Assembly: GCA_031213475.1 (NCBI GenBank)
Contig: JARUPZ010000012.1
Coordinates: forward strand, 8,693,727 to 8,757,726
Source of the DNA: Nereocystis luetkeana
Lineage: Eukaryota > Sar > Phaeophyceae > Laminariales > Laminariaceae
DNA length: 64,000 bases
Reading direction: 5' to 3'
Part shown: piece after piece, positions 23,757 to 34,823 of the stretch
Numbering within the stretch: position 1 is the first letter of the stretch
Layout: each line of letters starts with the position of its first letter
Notes under the pieces: model-generated
Told to the model about the DNA's origin: nothing
The model's database searches: none
What the model saw: the letters and a program-made list of their open reading frames with translations, nothing else
Made by a program: the position numbers and the translations under genes

Positions 23757-23975
23757 TTTTTTTTCTTCTTCCACATCCCATTCACCATCTCCGCCCTCCT
23801 ATTTCTCTCTCCATCCTACGTTGTCGTCACTCAGATCTGGGGTCACGTAGCAGGCCCTCCCACCCCCTCGTCCCCGCTACGGTTTCATGCCTTGCACTTT
23901 TGCAGCGAGCAGACTCCAGCCCTTTCTTCCCTCGTCGAGTCGCGTCAACCATGGAGCCTGTTCACGATCCGAACG
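23757..23975 (-). mobile_element. SINE S1-related element (copy 3, divergent subfamily)
   Basis: Same order of body words as S1 in reverse complement (CCCATTCACCATCTCCGCCC, CAGATCTGGGGTCACGTAGC, TTTCTTCCCTCGTCGAGTCG) but clearly diverged. The tRNA-like head is not recognisable. Confidence 0.65.
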
Positions 23976-24599
23976 AATCTACTTCCTCCTAGCCTCCCCC
24001 CTCGCCATCAAGTGGAGACTAAGGGTAAATCAAATACGGACGCAGCCTATCATGGTTCAAGAATACTTCTAAATACAAGGGTCTCGTGACGCCCGGAGGC
24101 CTTTCCATTTTCAACCTTAAACGGGTCCAAGGCTCCATACGGCATCTCTACCTCGACACTCCGTCAGCCTTGGAGAATAAAACTAGAGCACGTTCGCTCA
24201 CCGAGGCGCGGCCATGATAGCGGGGTCCCAGCTCCCGATTCCGACCAAGTGACTTTTTCCCTGCAACAAGTCGGGTCATTACCGGCGGGGCTGCGCCTTG
24301 TTCGCCAAGGAAAAGAAAAACAGGGCATTTGTCTTTGAACGAGGTAGGGCTCAGGCGCCGCCAAGAAGACATGCATGGCTCTCTGTACACAGGACCACCC
24401 AACTTGGTGCTGTCGACTGTGGTATCCACCGGCTGGAGACACCACGCGCGCCAGAGGGGGGGGGTCTTACACGGCGACTGATCTCTCCAACTCGAGCAAT
24501 TCGCCTACCAACGGAAACGAAGGGCCGGCCTTCCCCAATGGATCCAACGATGGCCTTATGCGGATGGCCTTATCTGAATGACCGACCTTCCCGCCCAAC

Positions 24600-25085
24600 A
24601 ACAGCGACAGCGCCACGCTTGCAGACAGCGGCGCTACGGAACACTTCGTGAAGGACGAGCCGATCCCCGATCTCAAGGAGAAATTTCTGAACGACACCGT
24701 GCTCCACACGCCGAAAAAATTGAGAGCAGCCGGCTAGCAGATATTTGTTGGCCCCGCCACTCGGTTTCTAGCTGGCTTCAGATCCTAAAAGGATCGGGAA
24801 AGCATGAGGTAGGCTTACCCGGCATAGTCGTTTCGAGACTATTACGGGGGACCATAGTTAATAGGACCAAATATTGTTAGTAGAAATGGTTAAATGTATA
24901 GGTTTTTATGTATACCACAGATCCTATTAACTATGGTTTCCCGTAATAACTCGACATCTCTTCTACGAACCTTCTGATGCTGAAAAAAGAGGTATCTCCG
25001 CCGCCGTCGAGCCGGAGAATCTCCACCTGACGACAAGGGATATCATCGAGGTGCCTCTACAGAAAAGGAACGCAGACATGGGGTC
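24600..25085 (+). pseudogene. Ty1/copia gag-pol fragment (protease region) split by a MITE
   Basis: The + strand frame reads LADSGATEHFVKDEPIPDL (24618 onward), the DSGA active-site motif of a retrotransposon aspartic protease. A TAG stop follows at 24735-24737. After a family-1 MITE at 24840-24948, the same kind of protein resumes as RHLFYEPSDAEKRGISAAV and NLHLTTRDIIEVPLQ. The MITE sits at a TA; ignoring it and one TA joins SRL to TRHLF in one frame. The protease would cut the element's own polyprotein. It is dead (stop plus insertion). Confidence 0.75.
24840..24948. mobile_element. TA-type MITE, family 1 (copy g) inside copia
   Basis: TATTACGGGGGACCATAGTT to CTATGGTTTCCCGTAATA. It interrupts the copia protease-region frame at a TA, giving a clean view of the target duplication (TA on both sides, one TA in the inferred empty site). 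Confidence 0.92.
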
Positions 25086-25369
25086 TGTGTTCGTTTCCCT
25101 TTCGGCCTAGAGACGCAAAGCACGCACGGACAGGATACATCTACGAACTGTACACCCGTCAGCGCTTCTGACAGGCACGGGCGGATGGTACGTAATAGAC
25201 CCCCGCAGGCCGGGCATTGCTGTGTAAGGAGGACGGTAAGCGTCTCAACCACTGCAGCACCGTATCAGGCTGTCACATCTGCACCTTGGGCTAATGTCAG
25301 GTAGAGGCACACCCCAGGAATACCGCGCACAATGCGGGTGGGTTCATGGAGCTGCTCACAACCGACCTT

Positions 25370-25700
25370 GCCGTGCCGCTGGAGTGCATCGAGCAGTCGC
25401 AGCTAACCAGCTAGTTGCTCACAGATCAGAGCGTGAGCGGGGGTGCTTGCGCATCCCCCCGGGCGAGGTTCACTCTTCTTTCACCCCCCGAACCTCCATT
25501 CTTGCCAGTTCATGGTGATACACCTTCTCTTGGCCCTAGGAGCGCCCCCTGTAGGTGTGACACCATCGTCTAACCACGGCTCCCCGCCAGCCTCCAAAGA
25601 CCGGCATCGGTATTTATTCTGGAGACAGTCCTCTTCAGACAACTCGAGAACAGTCGCCCATCAGACTACCTGGGAACAGTCATCCTCAAACGCGCTAGGA
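25370..25700 (+). repeat. H segment (second copy)
   Basis: Related to 20985-21330: AACCAGCTAGTTGCTCACAG, then CGCCAGCCTCCAAAGACCGG, then GACAGTCCTCTTCAGACAAC. It lies about 300 bp after the copia fragment and may belong to that element; class undecided. Confidence 0.5.
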
Positions 25701-25998
25701 TAGGTATACTCACACGACCTGCATTCTACAGCAGACCAATACCATACGAGTACATGAGAAGCAATGAAGATCCGGGAAAATCCCGGTTCCTCTGAACAAG
25801 ACGAACATCAATCAGAGATGGCGATCGCGTAATGCTGGCGGTCAACCTTCTTCTGTTTCTTCAGTGATACTCTCATGCTGAAGAGCATCCACTAGTTAGG
25901 CTGCTGTACCGCAGTCGCTGCTGAATATTGACCACGCCGATGGGCTGTTGTTGGCTATTTCTTCCGATAGCAGACACCTATACCCTAGAAGACGCTAG

Positions 25999-26100
25999 TT
26001 ACGGGGGACCATAATAAATATGACCAAAGATTGTTAGTGCAAAGGTGAAATAGGTTTTTGTGTATAACTTAGGTCCTATTTAATATACCCCCCCGTAATA
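25999..26100. mobile_element. TA-type MITE, family 1 (copy h)
   Basis: TTACGGGGGACCATAATAAA at the left and ATATACCCCCCCGTAATA at the right. Shorter body and more substitutions than most copies. Confidence 0.87.
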
Positions 26101-26304
26101 GGAAGCCTTCTAGAAGAACGTCAAACGGAGGAAAGGCAAAAGGGGGCGTGAAGGTATTCTGGTTCAGGGTAATAGGCTTACGACAATGCGAGAACATCGT
26201 TATCGCCATCAAAACTACGTAAGCTTACGACCCCTAAGGAGCTCGAAAGTTTCAGACACGCCAAGCTACCGTCCCAGCTCCGGAAAAATGGGGGGGGGGG
26301 GGGA

Positions 26305-26440
26305 GGGGTACTCATACCATGCATGGCCGCAGCGGTATGACCATAGAGACCCTCGCATCTCTGGAATGCCGGGACGGAGCACGTAATTTTTTCACCGACC
26401 AGGTAGACACTGCTTGCACCAAGCGCGCAGCGCCGGGGAG
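26305..26440 (+). repeat. Dispersed repeat family D (copy 7, 5' part)
   Basis: Preceded by about 14 G. GTACTCATACCATGCATGGC to CAAGCGCGCAGCGCC; the 3' two-thirds of the family is missing. Confidence 0.7.
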
Positions 26441-26593
26441 GGGGCAGCGAACATGCATCCTCGCAAAAGTTATTAGACAACGTCAAGCTACCGCAGCGTT
26501 CCCGCCGCGGGGGTGAGGGGCGAAAGCTCTTGCTGAATCCGTGAGGACACAGGGTGCCGATATATCACCAGGGGTCGACCGGGGAGGCGGGGG

Positions 26594-26700
26594 GGGGGAG
26601 GGGGGGGCGTACTCAATAGTTGCTTGCTTTAGTGATTTGGCCATTGACCACGCATCCCTTTGGAGACGGAACACCGTTCCTACTCCAATTGGAGACACCC
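26594..26700 (+). repeat. D-related repeat (subfamily D', copy 2)
   Basis: CGTACTCAATAGTTGCTTGC, ACCACGCATCCCTTTGGAGA, CGGAACACCGTTCC; matches 18340-18440. Also preceded by G runs. Confidence 0.55.
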
Positions 26701-26856
26701 CCTACCGTTGGGCATTCATTACATCGTTTCTAGATATTATAGGGGTTCCCCTGTTATTTTACCCGGAAGCATTAAGAACGTCGTAAAGAACGTAGTCTCA
26801 GTTTGGGATATTTCCTCGCGAAGTTCGCCTTGACGTTTGGACGACATTTTGCCGAC

Positions 26857-26965
26857 TATTACGGGGGACCATAGTTAATAGGACCAAATATCGTTAGTAA
26901 AATTGTTTAAATATATAGGGTTTTATGTATACCATAGGTCCTATTAACTATGGTCCCCCGTAATA
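26857..26965. mobile_element. TA-type MITE, family 1 (copy i)
   Basis: Complete: TATTACGGGGGACCATAGTT and CTATGGTCCCCCGTAATA. The two arms are nearly perfect complements over about 45 bp. Confidence 0.92.
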
Positions 26966-26999
26966 GTTGGCGAGAATGGTGGAGATTGGTACACGGCAT

Positions 27000-27600
27000 A
27001 GATTGGGTAGGCGATTGGTTAACCCTATACCAGTAGCCCAACGGACTAAGACCTCAACAAATGGCGTCGACGGCAGGACATGGGTCGTTGGTCGTGAGTT
27101 CGAATCTCACGTCCACCATGAAATGCTCCTTGAAGAAAAGTGAAGTTAAAAAAATGTCAGGAATCTGATAAAACCCTCTTCCTGGATCCCCAAAGATTGT
27201 GAAGTACTGAGGACTAGGAAGACCAACGACCCCGCTGTTCCCGAGTGTTTTAAGGCTTAGAGTGGGTAGGCGATTGGCTAACCTTTTACCAGTAGCCCAG
27301 CGGACTAGACCTTACCCAGTTGCTAAGGTCTTAGTCCGTTGGGCTACTGGTAGAAAGGTTAATCAATCGCCTACCCAATCTAAGCCTTGTAACACTCCCC
27401 ACCCCTTCGTATAGGGCCGTACGTGCCTACCAGGTAGTCCTCAGTTCTTAACTGTCTTTGGGGACCCCGGAAGAGTGTGTTACCAGATTCTTGAAATGAG
27501 GAAATTCCCTCTGCTTCAAAAAGCGATGGTGGACGTGAGATTCGAACTCACGACCAACGACCCATGTTTTGCCGGTGACGCCATTTGTTTAATGTGAGGC
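27000..27600. repeat. tRNA-like inverted-repeat cluster
   Basis: 27007-27050 (GGGTAGGCGATTGGTTAACC, CAGTAGCCCAACGGACTAAG) recurs directly at 27259-27312 and inverted at 27317-27387. The segment 27056-27118, which contains a perfect T-arm (GTGAG-TTCGAAT-CTCAC, a B-box) and an upstream A-box-like TAGCCCAACGGAC, recurs inverted at 27520-27590. The 5' acceptor strand complementary to GTCCACC is missing, so I treat it as a tRNA-derived repeat and not as a working tRNA gene. Confidence 0.65.
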
Positions 27601-27989
27601 GGTATGGACCTACAGTAGGGGCCAATTACTGCTAGCAGGTTGATGCCTATGGCTCTGCTGTGGTCACTCACACAAGGTGCTTGACGATGTTGGAAGCTCT
27701 AAGCTCTTGCATTAGTTGCTGCTTGCCTCGCCAGATGTTTTCTTAATGAAGGGGAGAGGCACTCATCAGAAAGGCAGACGTTAACGCCTGCCAGGTATGA
27801 TGAGGGGACGATTGATACACACCAAAATGGCGCAACGGGGGAGAAGGGATACAATAACAAGATCTCGCCGCTCTTACCTTCTCGTAAACAGGGAAGGCCC
27901 GCGTTTTGAAATTTGACGTATGCTTAGAAAAAAGGAAGACATTGAGCCTGATGGACACACTAAAATTGCAAGGTTAGGTTCTGTCAGTA

Positions 27990-28605
27990 GGGTTTGTGGA
28001 TGTAGGGTTAGGGTATGGGTGTCTTACAGAACTTACAGAAGTTCCGGGTTGGGGTATAAAACCCTTACAGAACTCACAGAAGTTCCGGGTATAGTGGCAC
28101 GGGCGTACAGAACTCACAGAAGTTCCAGGCAGGTATGAAAATGGTGTACCGGTACCCCGGGTATTGTGAAACCGGGTGTACAGAACTTACAGAAGTTCCG
28201 GGTACGGGTATAAAACCTTTACAGAACTCACAGAAGTTCCGGGTATTGTGGCACGGGCGTACATAACTCACAGAAGTTCCAGGCAGGTATGAAAATGGTG
28301 TACCGGTACCCCGGGTATTGTGGCTCGGTCGCACAGAACTTACAGAAGTTCCGGGTACGGCTATGAAGGTCGCACAGAACTCACAGAAGTTCGAATTGTG
28401 GCACGGGCGTACATAACTGACAGAAGTTCCGGGCATTTATTAAGGAACGGGCATACATAACTCACAGAAGCTCCGATTGTGGCCCGGGCGTACAGAACTC
28501 ACAGAAGTTCCAATTGTGGCCCGGGCGCACAAAACTCACAGAAGTTCCGATGGTGGCACGGGTGCACAAAACTTACAGAAGTTCCGGGTAATATTCTGGT
28601 AAATA
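27990..28605. repeat. Satellite F: AGAACT(C/T)ACAGAAGTTCCGG repeats
   Basis: Some 12-14 units of ACAGAACTTACAGAAGTTCC alternating with GGGTATTGTGGCACGGGCGT or GGGTATAAAACC spacers. Each unit has a short inverted repeat (GAACTT...AAGTTC). The array recurs at 33085-33455. Cys/Phe/Ser ORFs here are translations of the array. Confidence 0.85.
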
Positions 28606-29026
28606 CCCACTTCAAGGGGGCGAAAAAACAAGGAATTTACTGGTCAAACAAATACATAAAATGCATTTCGAAGTACTTACTTGCGATTGGTGTGCTGCAA
28701 ACACGACACACTATATACAATACCGGTAATAGCGCCTATATACCATGCACGTACCATTATAGCTAATTTCTGTTATAGCTGCCTTTCACGATTTTCACGG
28801 TAAGAACCGTTCCAACTTCATCGGAACGACTACCGCCGTCATGGATTTACCTCCCAAATCAAGGTACTTGTATGCCGTTCCACAAGAACAAAACCTTGTA
28901 ATATTACTATAACTAATGATGCTACTGCAAGTACTTACAGTAGTATTTAAATGGAAAGCCCGAAAGCCCTTCCAAAACCGACAAAAAACAACTTAAAAAA
29001 AATGAAGCCATGCCGATCACAACTAC
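28606..29026. other. No gene recognised
   Basis: AT-rich DNA; nothing supported. Confidence 0.3.
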
Positions 29027-29480
29027 TAAGGCTGTTTCCTATGCGGTTCGATTTCGAACTTCAGATTTGTATTTTTCAATCTCAAAAACGAATCACCCTG
29101 CTTTTTATGCAGTCCGAATATGCAAAATCCGACCGGAATCTTTTCGATTTGAGAATCCGATGACCCAAGTCGTCGGATTTTGGCCCAAAATCCGACGACT
29201 TGGGTCATCAGATTTTCGAATCGAAAAATGGCATGCTCTCTAAATTCAAGATGTTATCCACTACAGCAAACAACAGCAGAACGATCGATGAATTGGATGG
29301 TGACACAGCTGTATAGCGACGTTGCTTCTCGCCCGACGCTCGCCAGTGCAGCTGCAGCAAGAACAGCAGGCCCCCCCAACCAGACTCCGTCAACCCTCGT
29401 CCATGCCCATGTCTTGAGAAGTTGATGCCGCAGGATTGTTCAGCACGTCAAAGGCGGCTTCAGCCGCCACCAAGTCTGCG
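29027..29480. mobile_element. hAT-like element remnant (left part)
   Basis: Starts AGGCTGTTTCCTATGCGGTT, the same terminus as the element at 45327. It contains a perfect hairpin at 29158-29208 (GATGACCCAAGTCGTCGGAT on each side of TTTTGGCCCAAAA). Homology to 45327 onward continues to about 29340. Confidence 0.7.
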
Positions 29481-29726
29481 TCCTCTGGTGAACCGCGCGG
29501 GGAGACACATGCATGCCTGAATATCCTTCGCAGCGATCATGGGGATGCCCCCGCAATCGGTGATGTGCTCGAAGTAGGCCTTGAGGAACATCACCATCTC
29601 CACCCAGTACGTGTCGATGCGACTCCGGTTTGGAACGAGGAGGTTACTGCAAGCGCTGAAATCGCGCTCAACCGTCGGTGTATCAGCGTGCTTTGCTTCA
29701 GATTTTTTTTGTGTAGACGAAAACAA
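29460..29726 (-). pseudogene. hAT transposase C-terminal fragment
   Basis: The - strand peptide contains VERDFSACSNLLVPNRSRID and EMVMFLKAYF. It has the spacing and character of the C-terminal dimerisation motif of hAT transposases (S-x-x-F-S-x-A, a short Arg-rich turn, then a V-x-x-L-x-F-L helix). No upstream catalytic part is present. It lies within the element whose left terminus is at 29027, so it is probably that element's transposase remnant. Confidence 0.5.
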
Positions 29727-29920
29727 ATTAAAATTAAAATCGGCTTTGAACCAACCCCCCCCCGACTACGGCCATGCGTGGGATGAGTACTGGTACGGGA
29801 CATCCCCCTGCTATTGAATACACAATACTATAATAGTGTACGAGTGAAAACACGAAACCTTTACGTGCGTGCGTATCATAAGTTGCGCTCGTTGTGATAT
29901 TATTGTATTATTTTTAAAAT
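29727..29920. other. No gene recognised
   Basis: Short AT-rich stretch between the hAT remnant and foldback element A. Confidence 0.3.
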
Positions 29921-32777
29921 CACACCCTGGACAATTCCTGTTTCAATAGTCTATTGGGTCTACAATTAATTCAGGAGGCTGTGTGTTAATTTTGGATTTG
30001 TCTCTACAATTGGTTTTGGCGATTGATTGCCGAATAATTGGAATTGTCCATACAATTGTTTTCGGCGATTCTCTATGAATTGGAATTGCCCAGGCAATAT
30101 ATTTCGAAGACCATCTATTGATTGGAATTGTGTGTGAGCAATAGGTTTCGAGTGTTGTCTATGAGTTGGAATATTTGTCTAAACAATAGATCGCGGAGAC
30201 TGCTAATTAATTGAAATTATCTAGCAAATTGATTTCGGGTGCTGGCCCAACAATTAATTGGAATTGTCCGGACAATTGATTTCGGGTGTTGTCCACTAAC
30301 TGGAATTGTCCAGACAATTGATTTCGGGAGCTGCCTATCAACTGGATTATTAGCCTGAACAATTGATTTCGGATGCTGCTTATTGAATGGAATTGTCCAA
30401 ACAAATGATTTCGGGTGCTGTGAACTAATGGAGTTGTCCAAACGGACTCCGGCGATCGGAAAGTAGTTGGGATCGTCCGCACAACGTATTGCAGATGCCG
30501 CGCAAGAAACCAATTGCTCGATAAATGTCGTGGCCGTGTACCTATTGTATTATGATAAGACTCTCCCCATTGAATTGATCCTACTCGTAACACTCGTAAT
30601 ACGGTACAGCAGTAAAGGACCTTGCAAATGATTACGTCTACTACAGGGAAGTTCCCGATCCAGTTGTAGAGGCAATATTAACATGGTATTGTTATGTACT
30701 GACCAAATCAACTGTCTGTGTAGTTCTACAAGCAGCTGCCGGCTTTCAAACAACACAGCCTTCTTAAACTCGATAGTCGTGACAATTCCAATTAGTAGAC
30801 CACCTCCGGAACCAATAGTCCGGACAATTCCAATTAATGGACGGTCTCTCTAAGCAGTTGCCCCGACAAGTCCAATTCATGTAAATCACCCGAAATCAAT
30901 TGCTCAAGCAATTTCAACTAGTAGACAGCCTATCTATGAGATCATTTGCCATTACAATTTCAATCAATCCTCTCCGAGCTCGTTTGTCTGAACAATTCCA
31001 ATTATTGAGAAACACCAAACATCAATTGTTCAGACAATTCCAACTAATGGGCACTCTCTGAAATCAGTTGTCAGGGCAATTTCGATTGATTGAGAGTCTC
31101 CAACATTTTTTGTCAAGATAATTCCAATTAATTGCTAGACAGTACCCGATATCAATTATCCGAATAAATCCAATTAATTGATAGACGGTATCCAAGATCA
31201 ATTTCGTCTGAACAACTTCAACTCCTCGACATCACGCATGCAGACCCCCAAGCGAAGGTCCACATGCGGGCAGGCAGCGCTGACCGAGACGGATCAGCCG
31301 CTTCCACTTCAGAGGCGCGAAAGCGCAACCACTACGCTCGTGCAGGACAAGTGTCCTTCGACGAGCGCCGCTATAAACTTGTCACCCTCGCGGTGGAAAG
31401 CTTGGGACGCCTCGGGAAGGAAGGTAGTGATTTCATCGACCAGCTGGCGGCGAGCATCGTTGGAGGAACGGACGGGGGATCTTTAGCAAGAAAAGGGGTT
31501 TGTAAGGAGCACCTTCTCCAGGTCATATCGGTGACTACCTAGGTCGCGATCTCGCGCAGAGTGCACCGATATAAGCTCGCCCTGCGAGACCGCCAGGCCG
31601 CCAGGGGGAGAAGGGAGGAGGAGGGAGGACTACTTCCCATGGCGTGGGGGTGGAATGTAGATGCGGAGTAGGGCGCATGGCGTATAGATACATAGTACCA
31701 GGTAGTAGGTAAAATATCTCGCTAAATGGTGGGGGTGCATATTCAAGTGAGTATACGCAGGGAAGGAGAATTGGTTAGATGAAGTTAGTGGTATTCGATG
31801 AATTATGTCAGCGTTTACATTTTGAATGAATAACGCCCTGCACATTGTCAGAAGGCAAATAAATAATACCCTGGTAAATCATAATTGAAAAAAAATGATA
31901 GACAGTCTTTGACATCACTGGCCCGAACAATTACATTAAATAGACAACTTCGTGACTCTGCTGTAGGGGCAATAGTCTATTGATAGGTCTATTGCCCAAG
32001 GCATAAGCAGAAAAGGGCGGGACACCTCAACTTTAGCTTTGTAATTTAAATCCGCAAGTAGGACGTTTTGATACTGCCTAGCCCATGTGCTCAGATGTAA
32101 ATCATTAAAAAAACGTTTCACGAAACAAAATAATCCGTATGCATTGATCGCTAGAAATGTACGAGTAATTGAGTCAGGAGACTGCCTACTAATGGCATTG
32201 TCTGAAGGAGTGATTTGGGAATAAGTCGAAATTGTCCGGATAATTGATTTTGTATACTGTCTACTAATTGGAATTGCCCGGACAGTTGATTTAGAAGGCA
32301 GTCTGCTAATTGAAGTTGTCCGGACAATTGATATTGCAGGCTGTGCATAAATTGGAATTGTCGGGGCAATTGATCTGGGAGACTGCCTTTTAATTGGAAT
32401 TGTCGGGACAAATAGGTTTGGCGGCAATCTATTCATTAAAATTGTCCGGACAACTGATTTGGGGAGCCGTCCGTCAATTAATTGGAATTGTCGGGGCAAT
32501 TGGTTCAGCAGACGGTCTGTCAATTGGAATTGGACGGACAATTTATATTGGAGAAGGTCCATTAGTTGGAATTGTCCGGACCATTGATTACGGCGACTGC
32601 CCGTGAAATGGAGTTGTTTGGACAATAGGGCCAGTTAGGGGTTATTCAATAGAAATTGCCTGGATAACAGAGCTCGATGCCTTTCAATTAATTGGAATTA
32701 GGGACCACTATATAGGGTCAATTGCAATAGGAAGCTATTAATAGACTATTGGATTGTTGTGTATTGTCCAGGGTGTG
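29921..32777 (+). mobile_element. Foldback-type element A (carries a truncated retrotransposon)
   Basis: Begins CACACCCTGGACAATT and ends TATTGTCCAGGGTGTG. The interior is dozens of degenerate roughly 35-45 bp units built on GGAATTGTCCGGACAATTGA, in alternating orientations, so each arm folds on itself. It has no coding capacity of its own. Collinear with element B (33525-39345) in inverted orientation. Without the insertion at 31236-31910 it is about 2.2 kb. It retains the empty site (near 30790-30800) for B's retrotransposon. Confidence 0.85.
31236..31910 (+). pseudogene. 5'-truncated non-LTR retrotransposon inside element A
   Basis: The + strand protein includes AASTSEARKRNHYARAGQVS, ESLGRLGKEGSDFIDQLAAS, VAISRRVHRYKLALRDRQ and a GWNVDAE end. 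It matches the C-terminus of the - strand element at 34824-37178 (SFDERSHKLATLAVESFGRL). A TAG interrupts it near 31540, and an A-run at 31888-31895 ends it. GACATCAC occurs at both sides (31228 and 31911) and only once at the matching place in element B (about 34372), consistent with a target-site duplication. Confidence 0.8.
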
Positions 32778-32898
32778 ATTTCTATACGCATCAAACCAGG
32801 TATATACTATTAATATATATTATATATACATACGACGTATCTACGAGCTGTAATTTCGTCATTTCGTGACGTCAGAATGCATAACGTCACTCCTCAAC

Positions 32899-33061
32899 AT
32901 AGATGTCGGAAGACATGTCAAGCAAGGAAAAACATGCGCTGTCAAGGGTGCAGGGTCGAAGTGTTCCACACTAAAACCTAGTAGTTTGGTGTCAGTCTCG
33001 GCATGTCAAGGCAAAGCTGCTGTCTGTCAAGGATTGAAAGTCCTGTCTCCCGACATCTTTG
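32899..33061. mobile_element. MULE-type MITE, family E (copy 3) with 9-bp TSD
   Basis: Inverted ends AGATGTCGGAAGACA and TGTCTCCCGACATCTTTG. It is flanked by CTCCTCAAC on both sides (32890-32898 and 33062-33070). A 9-bp duplication is the signature of Mutator-like elements. 163 bp, non-coding. Confidence 0.85.
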
Positions 33062-33084
33062 CTCCTCAACGCCATCCTAATCTG

Positions 33085-33455
33085 TACCGGCACCCCGGGT
33101 ATTGTGCCGAGGGTATACCCTTACCCCGGGTATTGTGCCGAAGGTCTTACAGAACCTCCAGAAGTTCCGGGTACGGGTATGGATGTCTAAGAGAACTTTT
33201 ACGAAAGTTCCGGGTACGGGTATAAAACCCTTACAGAACTCGAAAGTTCCGGGTATTGTGGCACGGGCGTACAGAACTCACAGAATCTCCGGGCAGGTAC
33301 AAAAACGCCGTACCGGTACCCCGGGTATTGTGAAACGGGGCGTACAGAACTTACAGAAGTTCCGGGTACGGGATTGAAGGTCAAACATAACTTACAGAAG
33401 TTCCGGGTACGGGTATAAATGTCTTACAGAACTTACAGAAGTAAGTTATCTGTAG
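33085..33455. repeat. Satellite F (second array)
   Basis: Same AGAACTTACAGAAGTTCCGG units and GGTACCCCGGGTATTGTG spacers as 27990-28605. Confidence 0.85.
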
Positions 33456-34823
33456 GGTATTTCCCGGGTAAATACCCCGGGTATGGTTCTGCAGGGTACC
33501 CACAGAACCAAACCTTGCAAAATCTGCACACCCTGGACAATACCTGGTACACAACAGTCCAATAGTCTATTAATAGCTTCCTATTGCAATTGACTCTATA
33601 TTGTGGTCGCTAATTCCAATTAATTGAAAGGCATCGAGCTCTGTTATCCAGGCAATTTCTATTGAATGACCCCAAACTGGCCCTATTGTCCAGACATCTC
33701 CATTTCACGGGCAGTCGCCGTAATCAATGGTCCGGACAATTCCAATTAATGGACCTTCTCCTATATAAATTGTGCATCCAATTCCAATTGACAGACCGTC
33801 TGCTGAACCAATTGTCCCGACAATTCCAATTGACGGACGGCCCCCCGAATCAGTTGTCCGGACAATTTCAATGAATAGACACTGCCGCCAAACCTATTTG
33901 TCCCGACAATTCCAATTAAAAGGCAGTCTCCCAGATCAATTGCCCCGGCAATTCCAATTTATGCACAGCCTCCAATATCAATTGTCTGGACAACTTCAAC
34001 TAGCAGACTGCCTTCTAAATCAATTGTCCGGGCAATTCCAATTAGTAGACAGTATACAAAATCAATTATCCGGACAATTTCGACTTCTTTCCAAATCACT
34101 CCTTCAGACAATGCCATTGGTAGGCAGTCTCCTGACTCAATTACCCGTATATTTCGGATTATTTTGTTCCGTGAAACGTTTTTTTAATGATTTATATCTG
34201 AGCACATGGGCTAGGCGGTATCAAAACGTCCTACTTGCGGATTTAAAGTACAAAGCTAAAGTTGAGGTGTCCCGCCCTTTTCTGCTTATGCCTTGGGCAA
34301 TAGACCTATCAATAGACTATTGCCCCTACAGCAGAGTCACGAAGTTGTCTATTCATTGGAATTGTTCGGGTGATGTCAAAGACTGCCTAGCAATTGAAGT
34401 TGTTTAGACAAAATAGATCTTGGATACTGTCTATCAATTGGATTTATTCGGATAATTGATATCGGGTACCTGGTACTGTCTAGCAATTGGAATTATCTTG
34501 ACAAAAAATATTGGAAACTCTCAATCAATCGAAATTGCCCAGAAAATTGGTTTCAGAGAGTGTCCATTAATTGGAATTGTCTGAACAATTAATTGATGTT
34601 TGGTGTTTTTCAATAATTGGAATTGTCCAGACAAACGAGGTCGGAGAGGATTGATTGAAATTGTATGGGCAAATGATCTCATAGGCTGTCTACTAATTGA
34701 AATTGCTTAAGCAATTGATCTTGGTTGATTTACATGAATTGGACTTGTCGGGGCAACTGCTTTCAGAGACCGTCCATTAATTGGAATTGTCCGGACTATT
34801 GGTTCCGGAAGTGATCTACTATT

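Larger units (their letters stand above)
32778..33524. other. Spacer between the two inverted foldback elements
   Basis: Centre of the large inverted structure. It holds a family-E MITE (32899-33061) and satellite F (33085-33455). No gene. Confidence 0.6.

Noticed and set aside
27056..27118. Functional tRNA gene
   Set aside because: Good T-arm but no matching acceptor stem or clear anticodon arm; occurs as inverted repeats.
28074..28436. Cys/Phe/Ser-rich repeat protein on the - strand
   Set aside because: Translation of satellite F; the frame depends on unit length.
27990..28605. CRISPR-like array of short repeats
   Set aside because: Spacers are themselves repeated, units vary in length, and the context is eukaryotic; it is a satellite.
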